Shown here piece by piece: positions 20,817 to 33,111 of a stretch of 64,000 nt of DNA. The translations under genes and the position numbers were made by a program. The notes beneath the pieces are model-generated. The model saw only the letters and a list, made by a program, of their open reading frames with translations, made no database searches and was not told where the DNA came from. Source of the stretch: Cinnamomum chago (taxonomy: Eukaryota > Streptophyta > Magnoliopsida > Laurales > Lauraceae); the NCBI GenBank assembly GCA_038049695.1, contig CP142452.1, positions 34,646,501-34,710,500 on the forward strand, read 5' to 3'. Each line of letters opens with the position of its first letter. The stretch's first letter is position 1.

Positions 20817-21914
20817 AGAATTAAGATACATATTATATGTCTTTGTTATTTGGGGATTTCACATGTTCATTTCTCGATAGTCTGGGTATATTGCTTATGT
20901 AAATGTTGTGGTTAAGTTGATAATTGAATAATTCCCTCAAAACTGTAAAGGGTGAGTTATGCAATTGACCTTTCTCACCTCGTATACCAATTCTGATTTG
21001 GGCTAAGGTAGATTGATTCCACGTAATTTGAGAAGGGGTTGATTATGGAATTTGCCCATTATAAATGTTGAGGACATGCTAAATATCAAAATTTTAATGA
21101 CATATATATTTGCTATTTGAATTGGAAAACTGAGATAATATGACTTTGTTTGTTTGAAGGAATCTTTGGACATCCCTAGACCACTAGCACTGTATGGGAT
21201 GACGTGCCCATATAAATGGCCAATTTTGTGAGGATTGTTGATGTTGAATCTTTTTGGGAAATGTTGATTTTTGTGATACCAATTTGCTGGTTTTGGACCT
21301 TGTGGTCAATTTTGCTTTGGATAGAAAATGATGATTTTGTGATGTGCATGAATGAGTTTTGGGAACTCTTTGTACATGTGATATCTTTGTGGAACATGAA
21401 CTTTGGGCTTGTGCTATCAGGTGGTTAAGAGGTTGCCGTTTGTTTGACCCAGTTCCAACCTTGGTTTGACTGAGACTCTTGGATGGTACTTTAATTTGTT
21501 GTGTAATGTTATCTAAGTAAATGTTTAAATATACAAATAAATTAGAATATCTATGCACTCAATTGTACTGATATTTTGTGGATTTTCCCTGATCTAGGAA
21601 CCAGAACTTAGCGACTCAGGAAAATGTTGGTGACTAGGAGATATATTTTGGGATGCATGCTTGAGCGTCTGAGCCACATAGATGAAGAAGAATTAGATTT
21701 AATAGATTGTTTAGATTATCTCATTTTAAAGACATTGCAAATACTTTATTTTTATTGGACAATGTTACATTTGTTTATTTGAATTAGGTTTTAATACAAG
21801 TTGGTTTAAGTGGGAAATGCCTACATCTTTATGTGATCTTTGATTTAACCCATGTATGTGATGCTTACGAGTCTCGGCTCTGAATCCGAAGGGCCCCAAT
21901 TCCGGGTCGTTACA
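20817..21914 (+). repeat. Right part of a gypsy 5' LTR
   Basis: The segment ends CGGGTCGTTACA at 21914, directly before a primer-binding site, so it is the 3' portion of a 5' LTR. Its left part lies beyond the inserted LTR at 17890-20816 and its start could not be identified. Confidence 0.65.
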
Positions 21915-21917
21915 ACG

Positions 21918-21930
21918 TGGTATCAGAGCA
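21918..21930 (+). promoter_or_regulatory. Primer-binding site, gypsy element
   Basis: TGGTATCAGAGCA, three bases after the LTR end, complementary to initiator tRNA-Met. Confidence 0.9.
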
Positions 21931-22074
21931 TAAGATATGGGCAATTAAAAGAATTAACAACCCTGGGATACATGGCGAGGATGCTAGAGTAGTGTATAGA
22001 ACTTGCTTAGATGAGAATCATTTTGTTGGTTTTGTGAAGATACATATTTTCTCTTTTGTAGAAAAAGAGAGAGG

Positions 22075-22509
22075 ATGATCAATGGCAGTGGTGGCAACCC
22101 CAATCAGAATGGACCTGTTGAAATGCCAGAATATGCCCGTTTGGTGTTTGAGAATCTTATGAGGGCATATGCACAGGTCCAAGAGCAGATCACTACTAAT
22201 CATACCCGCCAAATTGACAATAATGAAGGACGCAACGATATTAAAGATGGCTCAGGAGGAGTTAGGAATAATGGAGGCAGGGATCTTGAGAGGGATACTC
22301 TTTATAAGAGATTCAATGAGTTCTGCACCAAGTGTTTTGAAGAGACTACTAACCCCTAGGATGCGAATAAATGGGTGCAGCATATGGAGGGTATCTTCGA
22401 GGTTAAGGGATTTTCGAAATATCAAAGAGCTATACTTGCAGCATTTAAACTCAAGGGCGATGCAAATGAATGGTGGAAGGCAGCTAATAAGTCATTTAAT
22501 GGGCAATAA
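22075..22509 (+). pseudogene. Ty3/gypsy gag, truncated with one internal stop
   Basis: This is the N-terminal part of a gypsy capsid protein. ATG 22075 opens a frame with an acidic/Asn-Gly-rich leader and RFNEFCTKCFEETTNP, then TAG at 22357-22359. Reading on in the same frame gives DANKWVQHMEGIFEV and GDANEWWKAANKSF, matching the retrotransposon gag domain (conserved W...ME.IF and the WW pair). A second stop falls at 22507-22509, after which the element is lost. No zinc knuckle, protease or polymerase is present. Confidence 0.85.
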
Positions 22510-22971
22510 ACAAAACTCACCTGAAGTCAAAAAATTTAGTGTAAACTTAAGTATCCTTACACATACATAAAAGCATGAAACCACACTACCACCTTGCCTT
22601 CTCCTCCTAATTATCACCCTAATTTGCATTTTGAAAGACTCACAATTATGGACTGCATCAAGAGCACATATGAACTCAATGCGCTTCTACAGTCTTGAGC
22701 ACTTCCCATTCAAAGGTTAGCATTTCGAAAATAATGGGTGTTCTATCAGGCGCTTATTGCAAAACACATTTCCATGGCCTGAAACACAAGGTGATGTGAC
22801 CCTTTGAGAAAGAGGAGCTGTATTTGAGGTAAAACAACACGTTGCCTGATCACACTATAACTTAACGGGACTCCACATACACCTACAAAGCAATGAGACC
22901 CAAGAGGACTCCATAGACCCTATTTATCCATTCACCATTGGATTCCACGCACGATGATGCCATCTTGCACT
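22510..22971. other. Unassigned sequence between gypsy relics
   Basis: No open frame with recognisable content, no repeat partner in the window. It lies between the broken gag and the minus-strand LTR. Confidence 0.4.
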
Positions 22972-25432
22972 TGTCAAGTCCTCAAAATAAGAATTGGGGA
23001 AAAAAGGTGAAAAAATAAATCAAATTCAAATTCTTGTATTTAATACAACACAAGCTTCCAAAAGTGAACCTACAAAAATTTCCAAAGCGTGGTGAGTCAA
23101 AATAAATTTCATTAAATGCAATGGAAGCTTTATTCAATTGGTATTCAAGGTTCATAAATAAGATCCAACATGAACAACAAATAAAGGAATGATAATTGAA
23201 GTTGAAGAATAAATTAAACAATTACTAAAGAAAGGTTTATCATTAAGAAATGTTCATCTAAAGAGTTGCTAAGATGATGTTCTCTCTCATGCTGGCTCAG
23301 ATGGCTCGAAAGCCATCTCTGGCTTCCTACTCTGGTTCATCAGTTGGCTCAAACGTTTGAAATGTTCGATCCACCTCTGTCTCCTTGGTAAAACAGGGCT
23401 TGGTACATATGCACCAAATATTATAAAGTAAATAGCAAGAACATGATCATAATTCGAAATTAAAATACGGTATCAAGTTGAGTATAGACAAGTGAGATCA
23501 TATGGGAGTAATGACAAAGATATAGTAAGAAAGAACGTATGACATAAATCCAAATAAAACAAAATGAGCAATATAATTCACACGGAGACAAGTGTCCCCG
23601 TTGTGGGTGGTCAGCCCTAAATAAATCGGGAAAGCCTGTCCAAAACGTCGGTGATCATAAACCAATCAAAATATCAGGATAACCTGTCCATATTCAAAGC
23701 GGATTATAAGTGATCCGGTCACATCGGTGATCAACCATCCATATATCGATTTGCAGTCGTCTAAAAATGACCCACATAAACATAAACACATATATACATA
23801 ATAGACCAGAATAATAATGTTCCGACACAAGAATCCTAAGTCCAAATAAAGTGCTGGTCATTCCACATTCCATATCATAGTCAAATCAACATACATAATT
23901 TGCCAAGCCACCTCATAGTCCATAAACAACATAATAGGATATGCATCTAAAGGAATACATAACCTAAACCAAGATATGCATGCGAAGGTTAAGACATAAT
24001 TATAAACCAACCTTAGGTTAGACGTATATTCATATACCCGTCAACACACAATGATAAATGCTAGTGACCTAGGGATGTTACGTCTCTCTAAATTCACTGT
24101 GCATGATCCAATGAAGAATTCTAATAGAGATATATTGACCCTTTCTCACTAGAGTTCATTAAAATCATGCCAAGTAATTGAATCCTACATCAATAAGATA
24201 CCGTATGCCCAAAAATAGTTCTTATGTCAAGTCTAGGTAGATATTTAAGGTCATTAGATCCATATGAAGTCCCATACACGATGCCATAAATCCCCAAACG
24301 ATACAGAGCCAAAATAGAGCAAAAGGATCATAAATGACCCAAGTGCACTGAACGTTCGAATGTACGAAACCAACGTGCGAATGTTCAGGGTCTCGGGTAT
24401 TTGGCTCAGGAGTAAGAAAAGTCAAACGTTCAAACGCTTATGTGGCACGTTCGAATGTTTGATGTTTTTGCCCTTTTGGCTCAGATGAGTTTGAACTCGA
24501 ATGTTTGAATGTTCATTGGCAATGTTCGAACGTGTGACGTTCAGTTCGTTGGCCAATTCGCACACAGTCACAGAAATTGGGGTTTTCCCCTTTTCATCCA
24601 TTTTCCTCCCTTTACCAAAAGAGAGATTACAATCCCATCAAAAGTACATCAAAGTCATATTTAATTGGAAAGGAATGACAACCACAATTTCATTATCCAA
24701 AACCAAATAACCCAAAACCATTAGAAAACCCTAATCCACCATTTTCATTTAAAATGGGCAATCAAACAAACCTATATGCAAAGTATCAAGAATCAAAGAT
24801 TAAACACGCATTCAATAACAAATTATAATAATGTACTTGCCTTTAATCCGAAGTTGAAGAAGAGTGCAATAGGTTTCCTAACCAAAACCCAAACCGAGAT
24901 CCCCATGGCACTCAAGTACAATCCTAATACCGATCTAACATAAGAGATGGGAAAGAAATGCTCAGGTGAACAGATCTATGGTATTCCTACCTAAAACCTA
25001 ACATCAGAAAGAATAAGAAGATAACCTAAGAATATAGATCTACTCCTAATGGTTTGAGGAGATGGTTGCCTAAGATAAAAAAAGTCGAACCAAGAATGAT
25101 AATATGCTTTGATCTTGATTGCAAAGGCTTGGGAAGTTGAAAGAGGGAGAAGATGAAAACTAATCGGGAGGAGTTGTAGAGATATGTGGGGAGAGATAAG
25201 ACGTGCGTTATTAAAACTAGGGATTATGTTAAAAAGAAAATATTCTCTAGGCTTAAGTTATTGGATCAAAACTGTGGGTCATGTCATCTATCTATTAAAC
25301 CAACTTACCGATCCACGAACTTAATCTACTGTGTTCCCCACTCAATTCTAACCACTTAAATAACTAAAATATATTTAATTAAAATAATAATAATATCTAA
25401 TTAAAATATAATAGTGGGATCGGGATCTTACG
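22972..25432 (-). mobile_element. Solo gypsy-type LTR, minus strand
   Basis: About 2.46 kb. On the minus strand it starts CGTAAGATCCCGATCCC (the expected TG has become CG) and ends GAGGACTTGACA at 22972. Flanks are GCACT (22967-22971) and GCTCT (25433-25437), a 5-bp duplication with one mismatch. No primer site or coding region adjoins it, so it is a solo LTR. A TTCGAA-type palindrome array lies at 24354-24530. Confidence 0.72.
24354..24530. repeat. Palindrome cluster B (GTTCGAAC type)
   Basis: Cores start at 24355 (TTCGAA), 24376 (TGCGAA), 24429 (TTCAAA), 24450 (TTCGAA), 24504 (TTTGAA) and 24525 (TTCGAA). Spacings are 21, 53, 21, 54 and 21 bp: three pairs, each pair 21 bp apart, recurring every 74-75 bp. 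A GGCTCAG motif lies between pairs in both gaps. Confidence 0.88.
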
Positions 25433-25438
25433 GCTCTC

Positions 25439-25517
25439 ATGCCCCTTTAATGCAAAAGCCCAAATCTTCAAATGGAACCACTTAAATGCCCCTTTAATGC
25501 AGAAGCCCAAATCTTCA
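25439..25517. repeat. 47-bp tandem duplication
   Basis: ATGCCCCTTTAATGCA followed by AAGCCCAAATCTTCA occurs at 25439-25470 and 25486-25517, with one difference. Confidence 0.92.
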
Positions 25518-26146
25518 TGGTTTTTCTGCCGCTGAAGACAAAAAATCCGCTACTGAATGTTGTTGGTGACGTAAAAACATCCGCCGCAAAATCTGCCGCC
25601 TAAAAAGGAGTCACTATTGGTATTAGCGACGGTTATTTAAAACCGCCACTAAAAGAATAAATAGCGACGGCAAATGTAAAGAACCGCTGATAAGATTTTT
25701 AGCGATAGATTTTTATGGCCGCCGCTAATTGTAAACTTAAAACAATTTTTTTTTTTTCGTGGATCCAGCTAACAACTGCCTACAAGTAGTCACTTCAACT
25801 GACTTGAATAGGCATTATAAACCTTGTATCCACCCACCCAAATAGGAAAGTAATCTATGCTGCCAACCAATTTACATTTTAAAAATGGGACCAATCAGCC
25901 CAAGAGCATGACCCAAATGAACTATAAGCTAAATGAGCACAGTTTCCCATTTCTTCCCTACAATCAACCATTCTCAATGACAAAACCAAAGTAATCAATA
26001 CTCTGAAATGCAAATACATAAGGAACCTAATGCACCAATTTCTTATATTTATACATTGCAAGGACAAGACAAAATATTAAAATGGGTAAAAAAGAAGACT
26101 GGCACTTTTCGCCCACAGACTCTTCTAATCTAAACATAATGGTCAT

Positions 26147-26914
26147 CTGTCTTCTATTCTGATTTGCTTCCATATTACCAAAGGCCTTAAAACCTCTGGG
26201 TCTCTGCATGAAATGGCCCAACAACAAACACAAAATAAATAGCAAGGAAAAACCAATTAAAAATGAAACAAATTACATTAGCCCTTTCAAATCAAATCCA
26301 AAGATCAAATACCTTCTTAGAACTCTTCTTCCTGACTTTGTATCTCATGCTAAAGTTCAGAAAGCCATCTACCCAGGCATACCAACTGCATTGGAAAATG
26401 TAATTTAACAAGATTCTCAAGATCTTTTCTAGAAATTTACAAGAAATTATGGTTCCTACTAATGAAATAGCAAACAAAATAAATAAAAAAATGAATGAAA
26501 AGAAACAATCAGAACAACACATTATGGCAATGGAGTTCATCCTCAAGTGATCAATCAAATCCATTCTTGCATTTGCGGAGGCAAAGGTTGGGCATCGCAG
26601 GCAAAGCCTTACCCACCAGAAAAAGACGAGCCATTATGGAAGAATTATAGCTTAGTAATATCCAGTCATATAAACAAGATTCTTCGAGGCATTTTTTCCT
26701 TTGCCCATCCTTTGTGGTCCCACAAAATGGTTGATGGGGATCGCCATAAAATGCGCCTTCCTTTATGGAAATGCCCAACCAAATCAAACTATAGATTTTC
26801 ATTCAAGTTCCATCTTAAACAGCATACTTACATTTATTCCTTTCTGGATTAACTTAGACCTCTTCTTGGGCTTTTGAGGAGGCTTGAACCCTTTCATGGC
26901 CATGAAATCTTCCT
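26147..26914 (-). pseudogene. DUF1639-family gene, C-terminal exons
   Basis: Three minus-strand exons are recognisable in order. Exon a (26832-26914) encodes EDFMAMKGFKPPQKPKKR then SKLIQKGIN and ends at a good donor GTAAGT. Exon b (26313-26385), after a TGCAG acceptor, starts LVCLGRWLSEL, hits TAG, and resumes one frame away as RYKVRKKSSKK. Exon c (from 26203, after an ATGCAG acceptor) encodes RPRGFKAFGNMEA. Order and wording fit plant DUF1639 proteins, whose function is unknown. The stop and frameshift in exon b make it a pseudogene. Retained introns show a DNA-level copy, not a retroposed one. Confidence 0.72.
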
Positions 26915-27056
26915 TCAAGTAACATAAATCTTTTCAAGCTAGCCAAATAATTCCAAATCTTTTGAATGGTTTTGCAACTCAGTACAACAACATAGAAATA
27001 AATAAAGATCGTAAATATGAGAAAACCTCAAATGACATATTTTGGTGAGTACTTAC

Positions 27057-27110
27057 CTGCATCTGTCCAGCGGAATCTACAAGAACATCCAGATTGAGAA
27101 TTTCTGACCT
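27057..27110 (-). pseudogene. Candidate upstream exon of the DUF1639 relic
   Basis: On the minus strand ILNLDVLVDSAGQMQ is followed by a strong donor CAG/GTAAGT at 27057/27056. It lies just upstream of, and in the same orientation as, the DUF1639 exons. The residues are not recognisable on their own, so its membership in that gene is inferred from position and splice signal only. Confidence 0.4.
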
Positions 27111-27395
27111 TTGGGAGAAGAAGTTAAAAAAGAATTCCATGAATGATGCAGTTAATCAAAATCTTGAAATAGAGAAAAGACAAACTTCTAAGAATGAGAA
27201 GGGAAAAAAAGGTCAGGCTACATACATGTTTGTGATCCTCTTTATGATGGTGATGTCCTTAGCATATGAATTAGTTCTTGATGCTACCCACCATTACTCC
27301 CTTCCTCTCTCTTTCTCACTTTGTTCATACTGCACAATGCCTACATTGGCAAGGATTTACAATCTTTTCATTATTCTTCTCCTATCACAACCAAG

Positions 27396-27421
27396 ATATA
27401 TATATATATATATATATATAG
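27396..27421. repeat. (TA)n microsatellite
   Basis: About 26 bp of alternating T and A. Confidence 0.9.
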
Positions 27422-27449
27422 ATGAGTTAAGAGCATGGAGCAAATGATA

Positions 27450-30220
27450 AATGTTTTGGAATTCAATTAGTACAAAAACAATGTAGAGCTATCAATTCGA
27501 CATACAGATTGAGCAAAGTCTTAATTGACAGGAAACATAATCCACCAAAAGGTTAATTGTTCCACTTTAAATTAGGTCAAGACCATGCCTCTGTGCATTC
27601 CTTTGTTGCCCATTTTGAATCATATAAGATCATGCTCCTCAATGCAAACCCTGCACATGGCAAAAAGATTGGTGCCCACAAAGCCCACACTTCAGTGGAT
27701 TTGCAATTACAATAGTTTTGATATGGGGTGAGAGAAAAATACAGAAAAAGGATATTAGACTATTAATCGAACTACTGTGTTCTAAGATGGCCAAAAAATT
27801 AATGTTTTTTATGAAAACTGGCCCACAAAAATATCTATATAGAAGTTGTTTGGGCATTTAAAATGTTGAACTAAGAAGGAAAGCTGCTTACAATTTTGGA
27901 AACTATCTAAATTATAGTATATGAGTCCTCTAATTCAGGGGAAAAAAGGAGTAAAAGAAGTTAACAAGTTATATGGTGGAGCACCCTAATCCCATTAGGG
28001 TCAAAGGTAGCATAGAAGTATTACCTGATTCAACTGTTGCTGGCACGACCAGTAAACTTGGATCTTAAAAAATAAACTAAATCGTGCTTGGATGGAGCTT
28101 GAAGCTACTGAGAAAAAAAAATATTGTTGAGAAAATAAAACTTAAACTAAAAAGAAAAAAAATACCTAAAATAGATTGGGTTTAAAAGATGAGATTCAAC
28201 TTTGAAATTCAACAAATTAAGTCATGCAATCACACTCAATAACTACAGCAATTGGTATGCATCAGAAATATAACTTACTTACATTTAAAGTGTTAACATG
28301 AAACATTAAAACTATGATGTCAGATACAAATGCAGGCATGGCATCGATATGCGGCACAGAGTTATAATGAAGCATTTTACACTATGATGCATGGATACTT
28401 CGAAATGGGCAACGTATCGTGTCGTATCGTATCCAATACTTCACTTTTTATGTGTAAAATCCGTATCCTTTCCGTGTCTATGGCATATCCTAGTCGTATC
28501 CATGCCGTACCTGGGCACCATAGATTTTACAGTGTTTGGAATATGGATGCAAATAATGCTACCCTATCCATGAAAAGATATTTTCACAGTGCAAGTTAGC
28601 TTCACAGACTTTACACGGTAAATGGGAATTTCAAAGGTATTGCTTGTGCTTTTATAGTTCGCATTATATCATATTAATTTGGTAATATTTCAAAATTCCA
28701 AATCAGTCATTTACTGGACCCTGAAGTCATTTATTAGACCTAGTTTCTTGTTTTTTTTCAAACTATGATGTGACCTTTCCTCTATATAATCATTTACTTT
28801 GTTGAACTGACAAATGTGTAGTTATTGTTTTCACCACCATATATAACAGTTAACAAAAACATTAACATAATTTCTTAGAAAAGTTTGACTGAAATAATGC
28901 CACCATGGGTGATATATCTCTGAGAAGTCTTTTATGTCAAACCAACTTACCAACCCAAGTGAAACATTGGTGCAACTACTTAAAAAGAGTTAAAAAAAAT
29001 CGCAGCTATGGGTTAAGATATTGGGTAAAACTCCCAGAGGATCATGAAGTCAATATCTATGAAGATAACACAAGATTTTGAGCAAATGGAATCGATCGCT
29101 CTAAATGAAACTACACATAGTAGTCTTAGAGATTATGGAATGAATGGTTTGAGTCACTGTGACCGGCATCCGTTGCTTATATAGATTGAGACTGTATAAT
29201 AATTAAATAGTTAAAAAAAAGAGAGAGAGATCTGTAGGGATAATTACAACGAGATATCTAATCTATGGGGAGAGTGAGAAGGCAAAATGCAAATTCATCC
29301 AGCACCAGTATCAAATTGGACTCCAATTGAGAAATCAATTCCAGGCCATTTTCTTTACGATTCTTGTAGGTGTGGTATCTATTATGGGCTAGCACCAGTA
29401 TCTTATCCTCTGGTTATGGATGCTACACATGTCCCAACTTAAAAATTATTTTGTTTTACAAGTTGCACGAGTCAGAGGATCGGACCCAAAGAGGAGGATT
29501 GGAAGGATCACATTGCAAATCGTCCTCTCACCTTAAAATTTGTTTTTTTCTTTTTTACAAGTAACATGAGTTACTGCAAAACGATCTTGAGAATGGGGTT
29601 TTTACAAAACCTAACAATACTAAGGAGGAACGTACCAAACTCGTTGTTCTTCAGAAAACCAATGGAAACAGAAACGAAAGCTGGAATCACTAAAACAAAT
29701 GAGCTCAAAACATGTTAGCTTTCAATATAGAGAAGAACCCAAGATCTATACATCTACCATATCAAAACCATCAAAAAGAGACATAGAACATGAATCGATG
29801 AAAAAAGGGATTAAAATCAAAATTAGTAGATGAAAATCGCTAGATCTGTGAGAGTCAATAGGGTTTTCCGGATTTCTCATCTTCACCATGAAAAAATCAG
29901 AAATGAAGTTCAGATCTGATAACTCCAAGCTAAAAACACTAAACATTGGAACTAAAAGGACCCTAAATGCTAAAAGCTACTTCAACCAAATTATGAAGCC
30001 AGACTCCTCATTTCATTGCAAAAAATAAGAAACGAAGATCAGATCAATATCTCAAATCTTAAAACACAACGTACTGAAAAGTAAATCACTAGATCTGCTC
30101 AGCTGATTATACAAGAAAATCTACTCACCTGGATCTTCACCTAATCCCACCACACCAAAACCCTAACCCAATCTCAGAGGAATCTATGAAAGATTTGAAG
30201 CCGAAAACCCTAACCCAATC
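27450..30220. other. Intron-like sequence of the captured gene
   Basis: AT-rich. One possible minus-strand exon lies near 28022-28060 (donor CAG/GTAATA). A patch at 28390-28520 with repeated CGTATC words and TATGTGTAAAATC resembles 51040-51170 and is a dispersed repeat. No continuous coding sequence seen. Confidence 0.4.
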
Positions 30221-30227
30221 TCACCTG

Positions 30228-30400
30228 GTCCTTGATTTTGGCCGCCAAAATCTTCAACTGTTGAGCAGGAAGAGCCGAATCAGCTATTTCTTCAGTCAAA
30301 TCTCGATCTATCAGATCTTCTTCTGACGGATCTGGTAGAGGCAATAGGAAATGGAGGAGGGGCTCGTTGAGGTCTTTAAAAGAAGAACGAGAACAGAGGA
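30228..30400 (-). pseudogene. Candidate first exon of the captured minus-strand gene
   Basis: The minus strand reads DLNEPLLHFLLPLPDPSEED, continues open to QQLKILAAKIKDQ, and ends at CAG/GTGAGA near 30224. It is acidic, free of low-complexity text and followed by a plausible donor. No clear in-frame ATG was verified. It may be the 5' exon of the DUF1639 relic 3.3 kb downstream; that link is an inference. Confidence 0.4.
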
Positions 30401-30590
30401 AATCGAAAAGGGACCGATCGAGATCGTAGGGATAGGAGACTTGTAGGGGCGGAATAAGAAAGCCCCACTAAACGAAGTAATTAAAGGCGGGTTTGCGAAA
30501 AAAATCCATTGATGAATGTAGAGAGTCAAGGATATAGCGGCGGTCTATGCAAACCGCCGCTAAATATCACTTTTCTTCTACTCAATTATA

Positions 30591-31585
30591 ATTTGGTTAT
30601 TAGTTTCTAAAGTATATATATGGCTCCAATAAGCCATCATGCCCCATCAATTGCTAAAATAAAGTGAGAAAACAATGGCAATTTGAGGCAAAGATTAAAA
30701 AGAGCATATTTGAGGCTCTCCATTGGATAATTCACCTCAGAAGATTTGCATCATTACACTTTACAATGCAGTTCATCAATTTCTCACGTAAAATGCAATG
30801 ATGCAAAGAAACTACATGAGTATAATTGTGAGTTTTGAGAAGTTAATGCAATAATGGGATAATGCAAAAGAATAATTTCTTGAAAATCATGCAATTTAAT
30901 AAATTTTGACCAATTATGACTTGAATTCGAACATTGAATAGTCAAATGCATGAATTTATAAAATTCAATGAAATCAATGCATGTTGTCCTAAATAAGTCC
31001 ATAAACCTACATGAAATAATGACAATATTATGCAATTCCATGGACTCATCACAACCCCCAACCAACATTTTGCAAGTCCCTAGCAAAAGATGTGAAAAGG
31101 TGAAGTTAACTAACCTAACCTAAAAAACAAAAGGCATGCAGAAAAACAAAAGCCACTTTCGCTAGCACCCTCAATTGCATTCAACGTTTACAGTAAGCCC
31201 TTAATTAAGCCTCTAGGTTACCCTAGCGGACGAATTGTGCCTCGTGAGGGTTTGCTGCGAATATACCCACAGAACTCAAAAAAATTAAAAACCTAAAGAA
31301 ATCAAAAGAATCTCCCCAAATTTTTTTTTATACACATCGGATACTCTCAATTCTCAGAATAGTCAAAATAAAGACAAATTTGAAATATGGTTCACCAATC
31401 CCATCTTTGGAAAGAAAATTTCAAAATCATGCTAAATATGATCGTGCACATTGAAAAAGTACATATACATCAAAAAATAAGTGTCATGAGCTCCACTAGA
31501 ACCCCCATGAAAACGACTCTCTATCAAATAATCCGGTCCACCTAGACTCAGCAAAAGAAAAAAAAAAAAAAAAGAGGATTCCTCT
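30591..31585. other. Intergenic, no gene seen
   Basis: AT-rich, with phrases such as a GAATTGTGCCTCGTGAGGGT patch near 31230 that recall untranslated regions of long gypsy elements. Nothing firmer. Confidence 0.35.
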
Positions 31586-32450
31586 CAAGGCAACCATAAT
31601 GGCTTTCACACTATTATTTTTCAAAAGGCCGTAAAATTTTAGTGACAAGCTCTCTCCTTCTTCTGTTTCTTAGATAGGGCTTATTTGGGTGAAATTGGCA
31701 TTGATATACACAGCATGAGGAGCAAACCCACATCTCATGTATTTTCACTAACTTTCAAAATAATGCATCGCTATGTTTTTTTCTTTTCTTCTGACTTTTT
31801 TCTTTTTCAACAGTCGCCAATAATACGCAGCCATTTTCATGTACCCGAATCAAGGCAACCATGATGGCTTTCACACTATTATTTTTCAAAAGGCCGTAAA
31901 ATTTTAGTGACAAGCTTCTCTTTTTCTGATTTTTTTTCTTTTTCAACAGTCTCCAACAATAGGCAACCCTTTTCATGTACCCGAATGAATTCATCAATTT
32001 GTGGGTTTTTAACTCAAGGCAACCATGATGGCTTTCGCACTATTGTTTTTCGAAAGGCCATAAAATTTCAGCGACAAACTTCTTGTTTTCTAGTTTTTCT
32101 TTTCTTTTTCAACGGTCCCCAACCATATACAGCCCTTTCCATGTACCCGAATTAACTCACCAATTTGTGGGTTTTCCTTGCAAGGCAACCATGATAGCTT
32201 TTTCAACGGTCCCCAACAATAGGTAGCCCTTTTCATGTACCCAAATTAATTCACCGATTTATGAGTTTTCCTCTCAAGGCAACCATGATGGCTTTTACAC
32301 TATTGTTTTTCAAAAGGCTGTAAAATTTCAGCAACAAGCCTCTCATTTTCTCTTTTTCTTTTTATCTGATTTTTTTCTTTTTCAACAGTCCCCAACAATA
32401 GGCAGCCATTTTCCTGTACCTGAATTAATTCACTGATTTGTGGAAAAATC
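31586..32450. repeat. 165-bp tandem repeat array
   Basis: Units start with CAAGGCAACCATGATGGCTT at about 31586 (one base different), 31851, 32014, 32181 (one base different) and 32274. Full-length spacing is 163-167 bp, with one longer first interval and one shortened unit. Each unit contains a TTTTTCTTTTTCAACAGTC-like CT tract and a CATGTACCCGAAT box. Minus-strand open frames across it are repeat artefacts. Confidence 0.85.
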
Positions 32451-32664
32451 CACCCAAATGGACTAGGAAACCTATAAAACTAAGGTTTGGTGTTCTTTCA
32501 TATATTCAATCAAATAATAAAAAGAACGGAAATCATAGTTTCCAATTTATAACTTTTGAAAATATATACGACTGTGTAATGTGAAAGGATCAAAATTTAG
32601 CACTTTTCCAAAAAGATATCCGCAAACAAAATAACGAACCAAACCCTCTTTTCTCTCAAAAATT

Positions 32665-33106
32665 TTATTTCTCTTTAAACAAATCTGAAAGGCCAAAGAT
32701 AAACAGAAAAAATTTTGAAGTATTTTTTGAAAAATTTCCTAAATCTAGAAAATAAAGCAAAAAGGTGTGTGAAAATTTGGTGTAAAAACAGACAAGTGTG
32801 CTTGCCCCCCCCCCCCCCCACCCCCCACCCCAACCTAAGATGAACGTCGTCCTCAATGCTACGCATGCAATGCAAAAGAATATAACATATGAGGAATAAA
32901 AGTACATGAGGGTAAAGTCAAGAAGGCACTTGAGAGTGTGAAGCTTTTTTCTAGCCTTTTTCATGGTTAGAAAAAACCCACAGAAAGAAAAGAATGTGAA
33001 AACAATGCTTCATGATGAGAAACAATGATCCATCACATAACAATGTTCACACAAGACCCTCTAGCAGCATAATTCCCAATAACCTTATAGAATTTCCATT
33101 GAAGAT
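32665..33106 (-). other. Possible 3' end remnant of a gypsy element
   Basis: On the minus strand a TTGAGGACGACGTTCATCTT phrase is followed by a G-rich run (32803-32830, poly-C on plus). This resembles the segment before the purine tract in large plant gypsy elements. No LTR or protein was identified. Confidence 0.3.
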
Positions 33107-33111
33107 ATAAT

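Larger units (their letters stand above)
25530..30590. mobile_element. CACTA-like element carrying a decayed host gene (ends uncertain)
   Basis: Inverted motifs of the AGCGACGGT / ACCGCCGCTA type crowd 25530-25735 and recur at 30535-30575 (AGCGGCGGT...ACCGCCGCTA). These are the kind of subterminal repeats found at CACTA ends. Between them lies a minus-strand intron-containing gene remnant (DUF1639 family). The exact termini and a 3-bp duplication were not found; a CACTATTGG at about 25613 is one candidate left end. The alternative is two unrelated repeat patches flanking a native pseudogene. Confidence 0.5.

Noticed and set aside
17885-20821. Target-site duplication around the 17.9-kb LTR
   Set aside because: TAGAT and AGAAT differ at several positions, so no duplication is claimed.
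31755-32155. Minus- and plus-strand frames in the 31.6-32.5 kb array
   Set aside because: They repeat with the 165-bp unit and contain no family motif.
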